NCBI GenBank assembly: GCA_003971905.1
Contig: RSEE01000116.1
Coordinates: 62,001-126,000, forward strand
Source: Moniliella sp. 'wahieum'
Taxonomy: Eukaryota > Basidiomycota > Moniliellomycetes > Moniliellales > Moniliellaceae
Reading direction: 5' to 3'
DNA length: 64,000 nucleotides
The notes beneath the pieces are model-generated. The model was not told the DNA's origin. It ran no database searches and was given only the letters and a program-made list of their open reading frames with translations. The position numbers were made by a program, and so were the translations under genes. Positions within the stretch are counted from its first letter, which is position 1, and the number at the start of each line of letters is the position of its first letter. Shown piece by piece: positions 12,252 to 22,448 of the stretch.

Positions 12252-14048
12252 ATGTCTGTTCTCCTCCGGCCCCTTCGTCTCGGCCCCCCGGCGCGTCTTT
12301 CTTCCCGTCTTGGCCTTGGCCCGCGCAACAGTGCCGGTGTCCGTGTCGGCCGCTCCGTCCTGCTCGGCGGGCTGAGCGTGGCCGCCGCCCCCTGCCCCAC
12401 CGGCACGCTCTTGCGTACGCTGAGTAGCTCGTCGCGCGTGCTCGAGGCGCCCCCGCCCTTGTCGCCCACCCCGGCCGCACTCAAGATGACCGGCGACGAG
12501 TTTGGGGAGGACGCGTTGGCGCTGAACCAACTGCTGCACCAAGTGCGGCAAGGCACGGCGCCCATCCCGATTCCGACGCGCATGGCGCCGATGCACACGT
12601 GGGCGGAGGAACGGCGTCGGATGGGTCTGCCGTCCGAGACGGGCCAGGCTGAGCTGCGCGCCGCCGTCGAGGCATTTGAAGCGTTGCCTCTGACGCCGAA
12701 AAAGATGGCGGATTCCTTGGTCGAACTGCAGCTCAACTTTACCGAGTCGAGCAAGTTGGTGGAAGACTACATTGCCACCTCGGGTCTTATCCGCCTGGGC
12801 AAGATCTGGGAAGATTTGGATGGCATGGCGGCCGCGGTGAGTTACCTCCATGCTATGGGCCGTTTGCCTTCCAACCAAGATCAAGGGTCCCCCGTGTTTA
12901 CCGTCACGGCCTCGGTGGATCGGTTGGAACTGTTGCGGCCGTTGCGACCGCAGTGCAATTACCACCTGATCGGCATCACCATCTACGTTGGGTCCTCCTC
13001 GATGGAAGTCTTGACGGCCATTGAGGAAATCACGCCCGAGGGCCAGCGCGAAATCATCATGACGGGCATGTACGTTGTTGAGCTTCCTTCTCCTTTGTTT
13101 TTTGTGGAGATTTGATTGGGGTGGACAAAAGGAAAACTAAGGTGTGTGTTCTTGGCATGAGAACGGATTTCTGACCTATGTTTCCCATTCCCTTGCCTTT
13201 TTTTCCTTTTGCCTTCCGTTAGTTTCACCATGGCCTCGCGTAACGCGTTGACCCAACGTGCGCAGCGTGTTGCACCCTTGGCCTTGAACACCCCCGCGGA
13301 GAAACAATTGTCGGCGCTGGGGCGGGCGCACAAGGAGCGCAAGATGGCTTTATCGAAGCGGTCGTTGGAACGGCAGCCTCCGACGCAGGAAGAAGCACAA
13401 GTACTGCACGCTGAGTTTTTGCGCGACCGCGATTCGCTGCAAGCGTCCATGGCGCATACTTTGGCCAGTGCCGGTGGTCCGTTAGGCCCGCCCACGAGCG
13501 CGTACGAACCGAGTCATGGGCCTGAAACGGAACAGGTGGTGGATATCTCCACCACCACCATCTCTAGCGTGCACCACATTCATCCCCAATCGAGCAACTT
13601 TCACCTGTTCACCTTTGGTGGGACTCTGATCCGGTTTGCATACGAGTTGGCATGGATGAATGCGGCCATGTTCGCCAATGCCTACGTCACCTTCCTCTCC
13701 CTCGACACACTCATCTTCCACACCCCCGTGCCTATTGGCTCGCTGCTCAACCTCTCCTCCTCCATCACCTACACTTCTCAGCGCAAAGACCAACGCGACG
13801 GCGTCACGGACCAACCTGTCCGGGCGGCCGTGGCGGTGTGGGTGGAAATTGTGGATATGGTCACGGGCGTCCGCACTAGGTCCAACACGTTTTACTTTAC
13901 GTTTGCCATTGGCTCTACCAAGCGCCGCGTCGCGCCCTACACCTACCCCGAGGCCATCGAGTGGATCGAGTCCAGGCGCCGCATCGCCCTTGGCGACGCG
14001 TTCCGCGCTCGCAGAGATACTTTCTTGCTGCCGTCCAAGGAAAAGTAA
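12252..14048 (+). CDS. ACOT9: Mitochondrial acyl-CoA thioesterase, ACOT9-like
   Basis: Hydrolyses acyl-CoA to free fatty acid and CoA, probably in the mitochondrial matrix. The gene has two clean exons (12252-13069 and 13223-14048) around a 153-bp intron with donor GTACGT and acceptor TAG, giving 547 residues. The first 60 residues are rich in Arg, Ser and Leu and lack acids (MSVLLRPLRLGPPARLSSRL), as expected of a mitochondrial presequence. Two hot-dog-like halves follow: SLVELQLNFTESSKLVEDYI with the ITPEGQREIIMTGIFTMASR join, and SNFHLFTFGGTLIRFAYELA with RTRSNTFYFTFAI. The exon join gives an uninterrupted conserved segment, which supports the intron. It is one of the few genes here with no frame defect and can serve as a codon-use reference. 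Confidence 0.93.
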
Positions 14049-14912
14049 CTTGGTACATAACGCATCGATGGTCCTCTCTTCGGGGCGGTACACCCCCCCC
14101 GGTCCCCTCTCTGGGACGACTCGTCTCACCTGGAGGGGTGGTACCCCGTCAAACTGCGCTCCTCCTTGCTCGTGGTAGGGGTGAGACGACTCGGATGCGA
14201 GGCGAGACGAGGCGAGACGATGCACGCACGGTTTGGCTATTTTTTCATCCATTCAACTCATCACATGCAGTACTCACCCCCACTATCCCATCGCCGCCTT
14301 GGACTGCTGCCTAGATTTTTTGTTCTGCGTCACTGTGAGATTCAGTCCCTATCCCGCATGTACCTAGAACGTGGACTGAGGGGCGTGGAGAATTTGGGAA
14401 TAGTTTGGTAGACTTGTGCGAGAGTGAAAGGATGGCAGGAAGGAAGGAAGACAGGACGCGCAGAGAGAACAGAGGTGCATCCTCGTATAGACTCTCACCC
14501 CTCTTTGAGCCAAGGTCTTTATGCTCGCTTCGTGCGCGACCGTCTGGCCGTGGTACGTGGGACGTTGGGAGAAGGTGGTACATGGTGCAGCAGTGGTAAT
14601 GCCCTGGCTGCCTTCCCAACGACAGTCGTACCGTACAATCCCGTCCCAGTTCCGGTACATGCCCACTTCCTCCCCGGGGACACTTTGGGATACACCAAGC
14701 ACCCACATTTACCGCCCCCCTCTGCCTCCGCATCTACCTAACGATCTACCGATTCGCCCCTCGGCGCGGTGAGTGCTGGCATGCATGCAGTAGCGGGGTT
14801 CAAGGACAGCTTGGGGTTGCGCTGCTGCCTGGGATTTCGTTGGCCGCTAAATTTCGCGCCGGTGCAGTGGCAGTGGTAGTGGCCGTGGTGGCAGTTGCAC
14901 GGGAAGATGTAG
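14049..14912. other. Convergent intergenic region
   Basis: This is the space between the 3' ends of the thioesterase (+) and methyltransferase (-) genes. It is less GC-rich, with a run of GAGACGA-like units near 14200-14220. No gene is seen. Confidence 0.6.
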
Positions 14913-14957
14913 GCTTTTAGGTTTTTAGGCATTTTAGGCATTTTATGCTTAGGCTTA
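14913..14957 (-). repeat. GCCTAA tandem repeat containing the CARNMT1 stop
   Basis: Read on the minus strand, the stop codon TAA of the methyltransferase is part of the first of several GCCTAA units, followed by GCATAAAAT, GCCTAAAAT, GCCTAAAAA and CCTAAAAGCC. The unit supplies further TAA triplets just beyond the true stop. Confidence 0.75.
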
Positions 14958-16850
14958 GGCCAGTGGCGCTGGCTGTACGTCGCGCACTTTTCGTGCGATC
15001 CACATGTGAGGTTCGTACTCGTACTGAAGCAAAGTCCTACCTTGTCCTGGGCCGGTGTAAGTTTGTGGTGGCAAGCGGCGTTGTTCGAGCAATTCGAATC
15101 CGAGTGCCGGGAGCAAGTCCATTACTTCGTCCAGCATCAACTCCACTCCGCCAGCGGCTTGGGCAGGGTCGTGCGGGTCCGACGTCAAGGGTAGCGTTGA
15201 TGGCGGTCTGTGCCACAGTAGTGGCCCGACGTTGATCCATACCCCGCCCACACGTAGCGCTTGGTTGATCGTCTCTAGGTACCGGATCACGTTGGTTGCC
15301 GTGTCGAGAAAGTAGACGGTCGTCACGGCGTCCCATTGACCTGCTTCGTCCGGTTTAGTGTACACTTCGACAAACTGCAGTGTACCGTACAGCGCGCCAA
15401 GTCAGCAACAACAATAACATCATCGTCAGTATCGTCATCGTCATCGTCATCGACATCTCCGCCTCCATCTCCACTCCTGCCTCGTCCGCCTTGACGTTCC
15501 ACCCTGGGGCGCGAGAAAAGGAGATGCGAGGGTCAACGTACCTCACCAGCAACCATGCTGAACTGGGCGTCGGGAGGCAACTGTTCGGCGGGGGCGACGT
15601 CGGGTACGCGAATGGGCTGAAGCATGTCCTTGGCCGAGGGCCAATTATTAGCGGAATGCACAAACGGGTAGAGGGTAAACAAGTGTGGTTCCGAAGCAAC
15701 GTTGAGCACCAAATGCGATGCTAGCAACATGTAAAAACTAAATTCGTTTCCTTGACTCGCATACCCACGCGCTGCAATCTCATAGGCCAACCGTCCAAGA
15801 CCTGCGCCGGGAACTAACACGTTCACTCGTCCAGAGGGCCCACGTCCCCCCACCCGCGGATCGGGAAAGTACTGATCCAAAGCGTCCAGTACCGGCTCGT
15901 ATGCTCCTTTTCGTTCACTCGCGCCTTCGCTACTCCAGTCCCGCACGAATTGCTTCAACGTACTGATCACCTTGCCCACATCTTCGCCCCCGGTTAGAGG
16001 ACCGGCATCAAACTCATCCGAAGAAGGCGAATGGGCATGGCCATGGGCATGGCCATGGCCATGCCCATGGCCGTGCGAGTGATCATGCTCATGCGAGTGA
16101 TCATGTCCATGGGAGTGGTCATGCTGATGCGAATGACCATGCTCACCATGCTCATGGGAGTGGTCATGGCCATGTGAGTGACCATGCTCACCATGCTCAT
16201 GGGAGTGGTCATGGCCATGTGAGTGACCATGCTCACCATGCTCATGCGAGTGACCATGCTCACCATGTCCATGGGAATGACCATGCTCACCCTGCTCATG
16301 ACCATGGCCATGAGCATGGCCATGCAGGTGCGAAGCGTCCGGAGCATCGGTGGGATCAGTCATCAAGCCCAAAAACCCGCGTGCTTGGGAAGCAATCAAG
16401 CTGGTCACATCGGCATTGCGTCGGATACGATCGTCCATCTCCTTCAAGCGGGCCAAGACGCCGTGCGACGGCACGAGTTGAGGATCGGTGCCTTCGGGCA
16501 AGGGCACCGCACCGCCCACGCGCCCTAGCAACGTTTGGTGCTCCCGCAGCGCAAGAAAGGCACGACGACGCACGGCGTTACCTCCCAACTGACCCCGGTG
16601 GCGACCCATGAACCCATGCGTTCAGCAAGTACACAAGAAGAAAACCAAAGCAAACATCCAAATAGCAAGCAAGTGTTAGTGTGAGAAGAACACGTCACAG
16701 CTCCCGCCGACGCAAGAGTGCCCGAGAAGCGAGGCGTACCGAGTAGGACAGGTAGGCCTCAAACGCTCGCACGACAGCCAGCATCGTCTCGGCCTCGGCG
16801 GCCTGGTCGGCGGCGGTGGGGGCGTAGTCGGGCTTGGGCTCGATGGACAT
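14955..16850 (-). CDS. CARNMT1: Carnosine N-methyltransferase (N2227 family) with His-rich insert
   Basis: SAM-dependent methylation of an imidazole nitrogen of histidine (carnosine to anserine in animals; protein histidines are also reported substrates). Three exons in phase 0, 16850-16740, 16588-15542 and 15374-14955, give 525 residues without frame defects. Introns are 151 and 167 bp, with GTACGC and GTACGT donors and CAG acceptors. The SAM-binding motif VLVPGAGLGRLAYEIAARGY lies near residue 295. GNEFSFYMLLASHLVLN, DAVTTVYFLDTATNVIRYLE (Asp about 410) and WINVGPLLWH (His about 441) match the catalytic core. Between the N-terminal helices and the core, residues about 124-223 form a tract of HGHSH, HDHSHEH and GEHGHSH units, absent from the animal enzyme as I know it. 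The original TAA stop lies inside a GCCTAA repeat. The family call is strong; the fungal substrate is unknown. Confidence 0.93.
16030..16330 (-). repeat. Coding minisatellite encoding a His-rich tract
   Basis: The tract is built from short CATGNNCAT-like units. It includes consecutive 45-bp units within about 16140-16240, each encoding GEHGHSHGHDHSHEH, with shorter degenerate units on both sides. About half of the 100 encoded residues are His; the rest are mainly Gly, Ser, Asp and Glu. It stays in frame and lies inside exon 2 of the methyltransferase. Confidence 0.9.
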
Positions 16851-17143
16851 GGGCGCAGCGGAGCGAGGTGGGGTGGAGGTGGAGGTGCGGACGGAAAGCG
16901 GCTGGCAGGGACTAGCGATGGGCGATCGTCGATCGATGGGGGGGGCTGGAATACCAACCCTAGCAGCAACCCTACTGGTGCGGGCGGAGCACGGATGGGG
17001 AGTGGAGCTGTGGGGGTGCGTCCTATGTGGGTGTAGCATATAGTAGGAGTAGTATCTCCGATTCGTGTGGTTTGTCTGCGGCAAAGTCGATCCCAAGACG
17101 GGCTTTTGATCGTTCAGGCGATGGGCAGCAGCCTCTTCCATCA

Positions 17144-18080
17144 TCAATCATCGTCGCCACCAGCACAGCCACCGCCACAGCGCGCACCACCACCCCCACC
17201 ACCCGGAACGCTCGTCCCGCTCCCCCTGCCACCCCTGCCTCGGCTCGAACGACACCCACGCCTGGCCCGCCGGAAGACGCAGGAGAGCACCGTTGGGCCC
17301 ATCGGCTCTGCCCTCCTCGCTTGCTGCGCCCGCCTCGCCTCGCCTGCCTCGCCTGCCTCGCACACACCAAGGTCCATGTCCACCACGCGGTACGCACGCG
17401 GCACATAGCTGGCAGGAATATGGGCGAGCAGCGAACGTAGGTACCCGTTGTCCACGTCCGCTCGCACCGACCAGATGCGGACCTGGCTTGCTTGGTTCGT
17501 CGAGTCGGGGTCGGGTTTGCCCTCGGGCTCGCACTTGGGATCAGGTTCGGGATCGGGATCGTGGTGACGTGTCTGGTCTGAGTCGAAGGAGAGGGCATGA
17601 GGAACCAAACCAATGCCGACCAACAGTTCCACCAGCTTTGCTCCACCCCTTCTGGACCCGACTCGATCAGCACCGCATCGTCCACTTGCCACCGACAGGT
17701 AAACCCCTTTGCTCTGTCCTGGCCTTTACCCTTACCCTTACCCTTGCCCTGGCCTAGTTGGAGCAGGAACAAGACCCGCACGCTGCCCAACCAGCGCGTC
17801 ACGCCCACGTACTGGCCCCAGTCATGTTGGAACTGGCGCAGACGGTGTGTGCGTGCGAGGGCGAAGGGTCAAACGAGGCGTGCTGCAATGCGGAACGGTA
17901 GCGCGCTTGTCGTCGCGCCTGGACCTTGGCATGGTACGCGCGCCGCGCTTCGGCTTGCAGGTGCGTCGTGTCCGTAGGTGATAGGTTCAGTTCCGGCGCC
18001 GCCGGTCCCATCGCCGTCCCGCTCTCTAGCGCCGCAAGGCACATTTGCTTGTACGCTTCGCGCGAGCGGGCGAGCGACAT
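17144..18080 (-). CDS. Conserved-looking protein of unknown function
   Basis: Not recognised. The start is probably the ATG at 18080 (MSLARSREAYKQMCLAALES), 263 bp after the stop of the upstream TRAPPC12-like gene. A charged helical segment follows (HLQAEARRAYHAKVQARRQA). After one frame change near 17845 (one base short in a C-run) come QFQHDWGQYVGVTRWLGSVR and a hydrophobic LFLLQLGQ. A GKGKGK stretch at about 17755-17725 may be coding or part of a short intron. Next are CRWQVDDAVLIESGPEG, LVELLVGIGLVPHALSFDSD, a DPEPDP linker, and IWSVRADVDNGYLRSLLAHI followed by PASYVPRAYRVVDMDLG. The C-terminal end is unresolved; the frame runs on to about 17144. The sequence has globular-protein composition on both sides of each shift, so a real gene is likely. 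Confidence 0.55.
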
Positions 18081-18342
18081 GCGGGGCAAGCGTAGTGGCG
18101 ATACTGACTCGAGAGGGGGGATAGGTGGAGGAACAAATGAATGGTCGTACCGATTGGGAAGTGGGGATTGTCGATTGGGGATTGGGGATTGCCTCTTCCT
18201 TGCGCGTAGGTCCAATTGAAATTACGCCTCTGATCAAATCGACTATCGCCTACGTTAAACCTCTTTCGTTTCTATTCGACCTCAAGCCGGCCTTAGGCCA
18301 TACCTCTCCGATTCTCAACATCTCGTCTCGTAGCTCATGCAG

Positions 18343-19938
18343 TTACTGCAGCTTGTGCGCACTGACCCGCGCTCCATCCGCCGCATGGGCCACCACCGTG
18401 TGCAGCAGCGTGCGCTTCGCCTCGCCCGCATCGTCCGCCGCGAGCTCGGCATACGTCGCCGCATTGAACACGAGTGCCGTTGCGCCTGCCGTGGCACGCG
18501 CCGGGGGCGACAAGTCCGGTTCCCTCTCTGCTGAAACGGATGGTGCAAACGATGGTGCGAGCGATGGTGCAGACGAGACATCCGACAACAATTGCCATGC
18601 TTCCGCCGCTGCCATGCCGAGGTGACCAAGGAGGAAGGCAGACGTACTCGCGTTGGCTGCCACGCCCCTTTGTTCCGCTTGGCTGTCGACGTCGGTCCCG
18701 GTTTCAGTGCTGGACAGGACGCGACGTACGCTCGTGAGCAAACTGCGCCCGCCCGCCGCATCGCCCCGTGCGACAAGGACCAACGCATGCGTCGCATCCA
18801 CACGCGCGAAGGCGAAGGAGACGCCGCTGCGCGGGATCGGGAGTGGGTGGGTTGTCTTGCGTGGCTGGGGATGGTGATGGGAAGGGGGAGGGGGACTGCA
18901 TTTTCTCTTTTTCTTTTTCTTCTTGTTCTTCTTCTTGGTGCTGGAGTACATGTCGGGCTTGGAGACAGAGCTGTTCTGCCTGCCCCACCAGACCTAGCAC
19001 AATGTACATCCGCGCCGCTAGACACAACAACCACCCGTCCTTCGTCCCCTTCGCTGCCGGCCCTTGTACCGTCTCGTCCAACATGGCCAGCGCCGCACGC
19101 GGATCCCGGCTTTCCAACAACAACCCCACCAATACTAACCGCAACCGCTGCGCTCGATCCGACCAGGTGGCACGCACCACCTCCCTCGCCCTCGCGGCCT
19201 CCGTCTGGCTCTTGGCAGTCGTCGTCGCCGCCGTGCCGGATTCGGATTCGGATTCGGGGTTGGCGTTGGCGTTGGTGTTGGTGGGGGCAGCAGTAGGGGT
19301 GGGAGTGAGGGTAGGATCGGCGTCTTGCGACACACGATTCGCTTGCTCCAGCGTCCAGCGGTGCAGGTCGGCCACACGCACCAGCGCTTTGGGCAAGTCC
19401 CCGGCAAAGCGGGGACAGCGCGCATGCAACACCCGTAGCGAAAAGGGAACCAACGGCGACGCGGCCAATGGATACGACGATTCCTTTCCGGCCGCATCAG
19501 ATTCAGCCCCAGCAGGTAACGCCACGCGCCATAGCACCGACCACAGATGGTGATCCTCCGTCACAATCAGCGACGGCGACCGCAGCCGAATCAGCGCAGC
19601 CAGACGCACATGCCACCACTCCAACATGGCCACCAGCGTGCCTGCCATCCCGGGAGGTTCCGCGGACGTCCCGGGCGTCGTCCTGGGCGTCGTCCTGGGC
19701 GTTGTGATGGTCGCACGCTGCGCCAAGCGCTCAATCTCCCCTCGCGCCGTCGCGGCCAGCGCCCGGAACTTGCCCTGCCACGCGGCCTGGGGTGCGGGGG
19801 GCAGCGAGGCGAGCCAGGCCTCGGCACGCGTTCCCCCGGTGGGCCATCGGGCACGGGCGCACTGAGTGCAGGCGCAGGGTCCAGGTGCGCTTGGGCCAAC
19901 GTGCCCAGCGCATCCACCCGCGGCACATCGGTAAACAT
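18343..19938 (-). CDS. TRAPPC12: TRAPPC12-like TPR protein (TRAPP trafficking complex)
   Basis: TRAPPC12 is a TPR subunit of the TRAPPIII Rab-activating complex, acting in ER-Golgi traffic and autophagy. Visible family features are EWWHVRLAALIRLRSPSL, the central PLVPFSLRVLHARCPRFAGD (matching the family block GSMVPFSLRLLHAE-P), and WSDRAQRLRLVLVGLLLESR. TPR-like helices include AARMYIVLGLVGQAEQLCLQ and STSAFLLGHLGMAAAEAWQ. The C-terminal LVFNAATYAELAADDAGEAK leads to the HKLQ stop at 18343. The ATG at 19938 (MFTDVPRVDALGTLAQAHLD) is the chosen start; the same frame stays open to about 20103 with a Pro/Gln-rich extension. Frame changes are needed near 19850 and 18810. A Glu/Lys run (about 18940-18900) is a lineage-specific insert. 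The assignment rests on block order and spacing. Confidence 0.72.
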
Positions 19939-20479
19939 TGTGGCGCCCCCAGCTGTGCTAGCCACGCCGCGGACGCGGTGCTGCTGCTGCTGCTCATGGT
20001 GGGCGGATGGGCAGGAGGGAGGTCCTGGTGGTGGTGGTGGTGGAGGCAATCGGCCGGTTGGTTCAGAACCTGGCGAGGGCTGGGAGCCACCAGCAACAGG
20101 CAAGGTTTGGTTGTCACTGGCGATGGTTCTTGCGCGGCTACGACAGCGCGACGATTACTACGACTACGACTACGACTACGACTATTACGAGTGCTACGAC
20201 TACGACGATTACGACTGGTCCGAATTAAGGGCAAGCGTGAGAGTTGCAACACTGAATATTGCACGCACCACCACCAGCGCAACACGTGTCACATCCGACG
20301 CAAGTGGATTCCCGCGTGTGGCAGATCACCTCGCTTTTCCGCCACTTCTTTTTTTTCCGCGGCACCGCCCACGTGGCCAGCAGCACCACCACCACACCAC
20401 CACCACCACCACCTCCTCCTCCTCCTCCTCCTCCTCCTCCCCGCCCCATCTTCCCTTCGCCCCGGGTGCTGTCGCCGCC
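19939..20479. other. Divergent promoter region, TRAPPC12/HUT1, with repeats
   Basis: The space holds a GGTGGT run (20024-20041), a (TACGAC)n tract at about 20157-20218, a T-run at about 20346-20354 and a CAC/CTC tract at about 20380-20440 that ends shortly before the HUT1 start. An alternative upstream start of the minus gene at 20103 would use part of it. Confidence 0.6.
20157..20218. repeat. (TACGAC)n microsatellite
   Basis: This is a run of about ten TACGAC or GACTAT hexamers in the spacer between the TRAPPC12-like and HUT1 genes. It is most simply explained as promoter-region low complexity. Confidence 0.8.
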
Positions 20480-21805
20480 ATGTCGCTCGCTGCGCTGGGC
20501 GTGTGCCGGCGCCATCTACACCTTCTTTCTCGCCTGGGGTCTTCTCCAGGAACGCATCGGCACCTACCGCTACCCCACCTACACCGACCCCGCCGTCACC
20601 GCACGCTTCCCCACCCCGCCTTTCTCAATGCCATCCAGTGCGTGGCCTGCGCCCTGTTCGCCGCCGTCTACCTCCTCCTCTTCCCGCCCCCGCTGCCCTC
20701 CCCACCGCCCGCCCCCCGCTCCCGCCGCGTCCTGCGCATCTTGGGCCTCTCCGCCCTCACCCACCAGGGCGCAGCCGACGCACGCAAACCCTCCCCCGGC
20801 ACCAGCACCAACAACAGCACCAGCACCAGCACCGCCAAGTCGCTCGACGACGACGCGCAAAAGACACGTCGCCGTGGCTTGCCACCGCTGCTGGTGCGCT
20901 ACCTCGCCATCAGCCTGTTGCAGTCGGTCGCGAGTCAACTTGCATTTGGTGCGTTGGCATGGGGCGTGTCCTACCCGATGCTGACGCTGGCCAAGAGTTG
21001 CAAGTTGGTGCCGGTGATGCTGATGAACGTGCTACTCTACCGCCGTCGGTTTGCGCCATCCAAGTACTTGGTAGTGGGCCTGGTGACCAGTGGGATCTGT
21101 CTGTTCATGCTCGGTGCGCCGCCCAAGCGGGCGTCCTCGACGTCGGCGGCTGGGTCGGGAAGTAAGGTCCCAAGCAGCTCGGTGGTGGGACTGGTCTGTT
21201 TGCTCGCGAATTTGGCCATTGACGGCGTGACCAACTCGACGCAGGACGAAGTGTTTGCGCGCTACGCCGTGTCGGGTCCACAGATGATGTTGGTGATGAA
21301 CGCCATTGGCGCCGCATTGCAACTTGTCACGCTCTTGCTCCCGTCGCCGCGCGCGGTCCTAACGGCCGCCACTGCCGCTCTGTCGTCGCCATCACTATCA
21401 TCATCATCGTCCTTGTCGTTATTGTCATGGTCGTCGATACGGGCGACGCTGACGAGCGGACTGGCGAGTTCCGAGATGGGTGTAGCGCTCCAGTTTGTCC
21501 GGGATCACCGCGACATTGGGCGGGACGTGGTGGGGTACGCGCTGGCCGGATCGCTGGGACAAGTGGCGATCTTTGAGACGCTGCATCGATTTGGCAGTCT
21601 CACCTTGGTCAGCATCACGGTGACGCGCAAGTTGTTTACAATGTTGCTGAGCGTGGTGTGGTACGGTCACCGGCTCACGCTGCTCCAATGGTTCGGCGCA
21701 GCAGTGGTGTTTGTCGGGATTGGGATTGAGGCACAGCACAAACGCTCTGAAGCGCGTGCTAAAGCTGCCGCGACCAACTGCGCCACCGCGAAGAAGGTCA
21801 AGTAG
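20480..21805 (+). CDS. HUT1: UDP-galactose/nucleotide-sugar transporter Hut1 (SLC35B1 family)
   Basis: A multi-pass ER/Golgi membrane carrier; Hut1/SLC35B1 proteins import UDP-galactose or ATP into the ER lumen. About 441 codons. The N-terminus reads WACAGAIYTFFLAWGLLQER, then IGTYRYPTYTD, a family hallmark after the first helix. A single frame change lies just after the ATG at 20480, and another near 20625. From there the frame is clean: LNAIQCVACALFAAVYLLLF, VSYPMLTLAKSCKLVPVMLM, KYLVVGLVTSGICLFMLG, GLVCLLANLAIDGVTNSTQD, SGPQMMLVMNAIGAALQLVT, and the C-terminal SITVTRKLFTMLLSVVWYGH. Between these are Ser/Thr-rich loops encoded by low-complexity DNA. It ends in a basic tail (AEARAK-type, then KKVK) that resembles an ER-retrieval signal. 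The stop TAG continues as TAGGTTCTAA. Confidence 0.9.
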   Translation: MSLAALGVCRRHLHLLSRLGSSPGTHRHLPLPHLHRPRRHRTLPHPAFLNAIQCVACALFAAVYLLLFPPPLPSPPPAPRSRRVLRILGLSALTHQGAADARKPSPGTSTNNSTSTSTAKSLDDDAQKTRRRGLPPLLVRYLAISLLQSVASQLAFGALAWGVSYPMLTLAKSCKLVPVMLMNVLLYRRRFAPSKYLVVGLVTSGICLFMLGAPPKRASSTSAAGSGSKVPSSSVVGLVCLLANLAIDGVTNSTQDEVFARYAVSGPQMMLVMNAIGAALQLVTLLLPSPRAVLTAATAALSSPSLSSSSSLSLLSWSSIRATLTSGLASSEMGVALQFVRDHRDIGRDVVGYALAGSLGQVAIFETLHRFGSLTLVSITVTRKLFTMLLSVVWYGHRLTLLQWFGAAVVFVGIGIEAQHKRSEARAKAAATNCATAKKVK

Positions 21806-22448
21806 GTTCTAACCCCCCCCCCGCTTCCTCACTCTTATATTCCCCTCGCGACCTGGGGTCGATCGATTTCGTGTGTCGTTGGTAGGGATGCGGGGCGGTG
21901 GTTGTGCCCCATCGCAAGGTATAGTAAAGCAGGACAACAAAGGGAGACAGGAGACAGGAGACAGGAGGTGAACGTAGGAGAACACAGAAAACGTTATCTA
22001 ACTCCCATGTGTCCGAACGTACTACTAGAAAGTAGAAAAGGCAACCTACGTCTTAGCCATGCTCACCGGCCAAGCAAAGGAAAGAGGAAGTGAAGTTTGT
22101 CGTCTGCTCCGGTAGGTCAGTTTCATCGCTCAATCCACGCACGACAACCCCCTCGATCCCCATTTCCTTCTATCCCATCCCATCCCATCCCATCCCATCC
22201 CATCCCATCCCATCTCATCCCCATCCTATCCAGTCCCATCCAGTCCCACCAACCAAGAACTTCGACATGACCACTGGTACAGCATATGCATATGTCCATT
22301 AACCCCTCTTCCCTCCATCGGTTCCTTTCTTTTTCTTGCTGTAGTATACACGCACTTGCAATGCAACCGCTCTTCCTTTCCCTGATCTTGTTCGGCCTTG
22401 GCCTTCGTGCTTGGTGCTTGGGGCTTGTTACTTGAGGGGGGGGACAAA
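21806..22448. other. Convergent intergenic region with a CCCAT microsatellite
   Basis: This is the space between the 3' ends of HUT1 and the kelch-repeat gene. It contains a (CCCAT)n run at 22171-22215 with degenerate copies to 22250, and CCAAGCA-like repeats at about 22385-22432 next to the kelch gene stop. No gene is seen. Confidence 0.7.
22171..22250. repeat. (CCCAT)n microsatellite
   Basis: About nine exact CCCAT pentamers are followed by CCTAT, CCAGTCCCAT and similar degenerate units, in non-coding DNA. Confidence 0.85.

Noticed and set aside
15080-15110. A TTCGAATCC motif resembling a tRNA T-loop
   Set aside because: It lies inside the conserved third exon of CARNMT1, and no acceptor stem or anticodon arm can be drawn around it.
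16140-16300. Regularly repeated short units that could suggest a CRISPR array
   Set aside because: There are no unique spacers. The units stay in frame and encode HGHSH-type repeats inside a clean exon of a eukaryotic gene.
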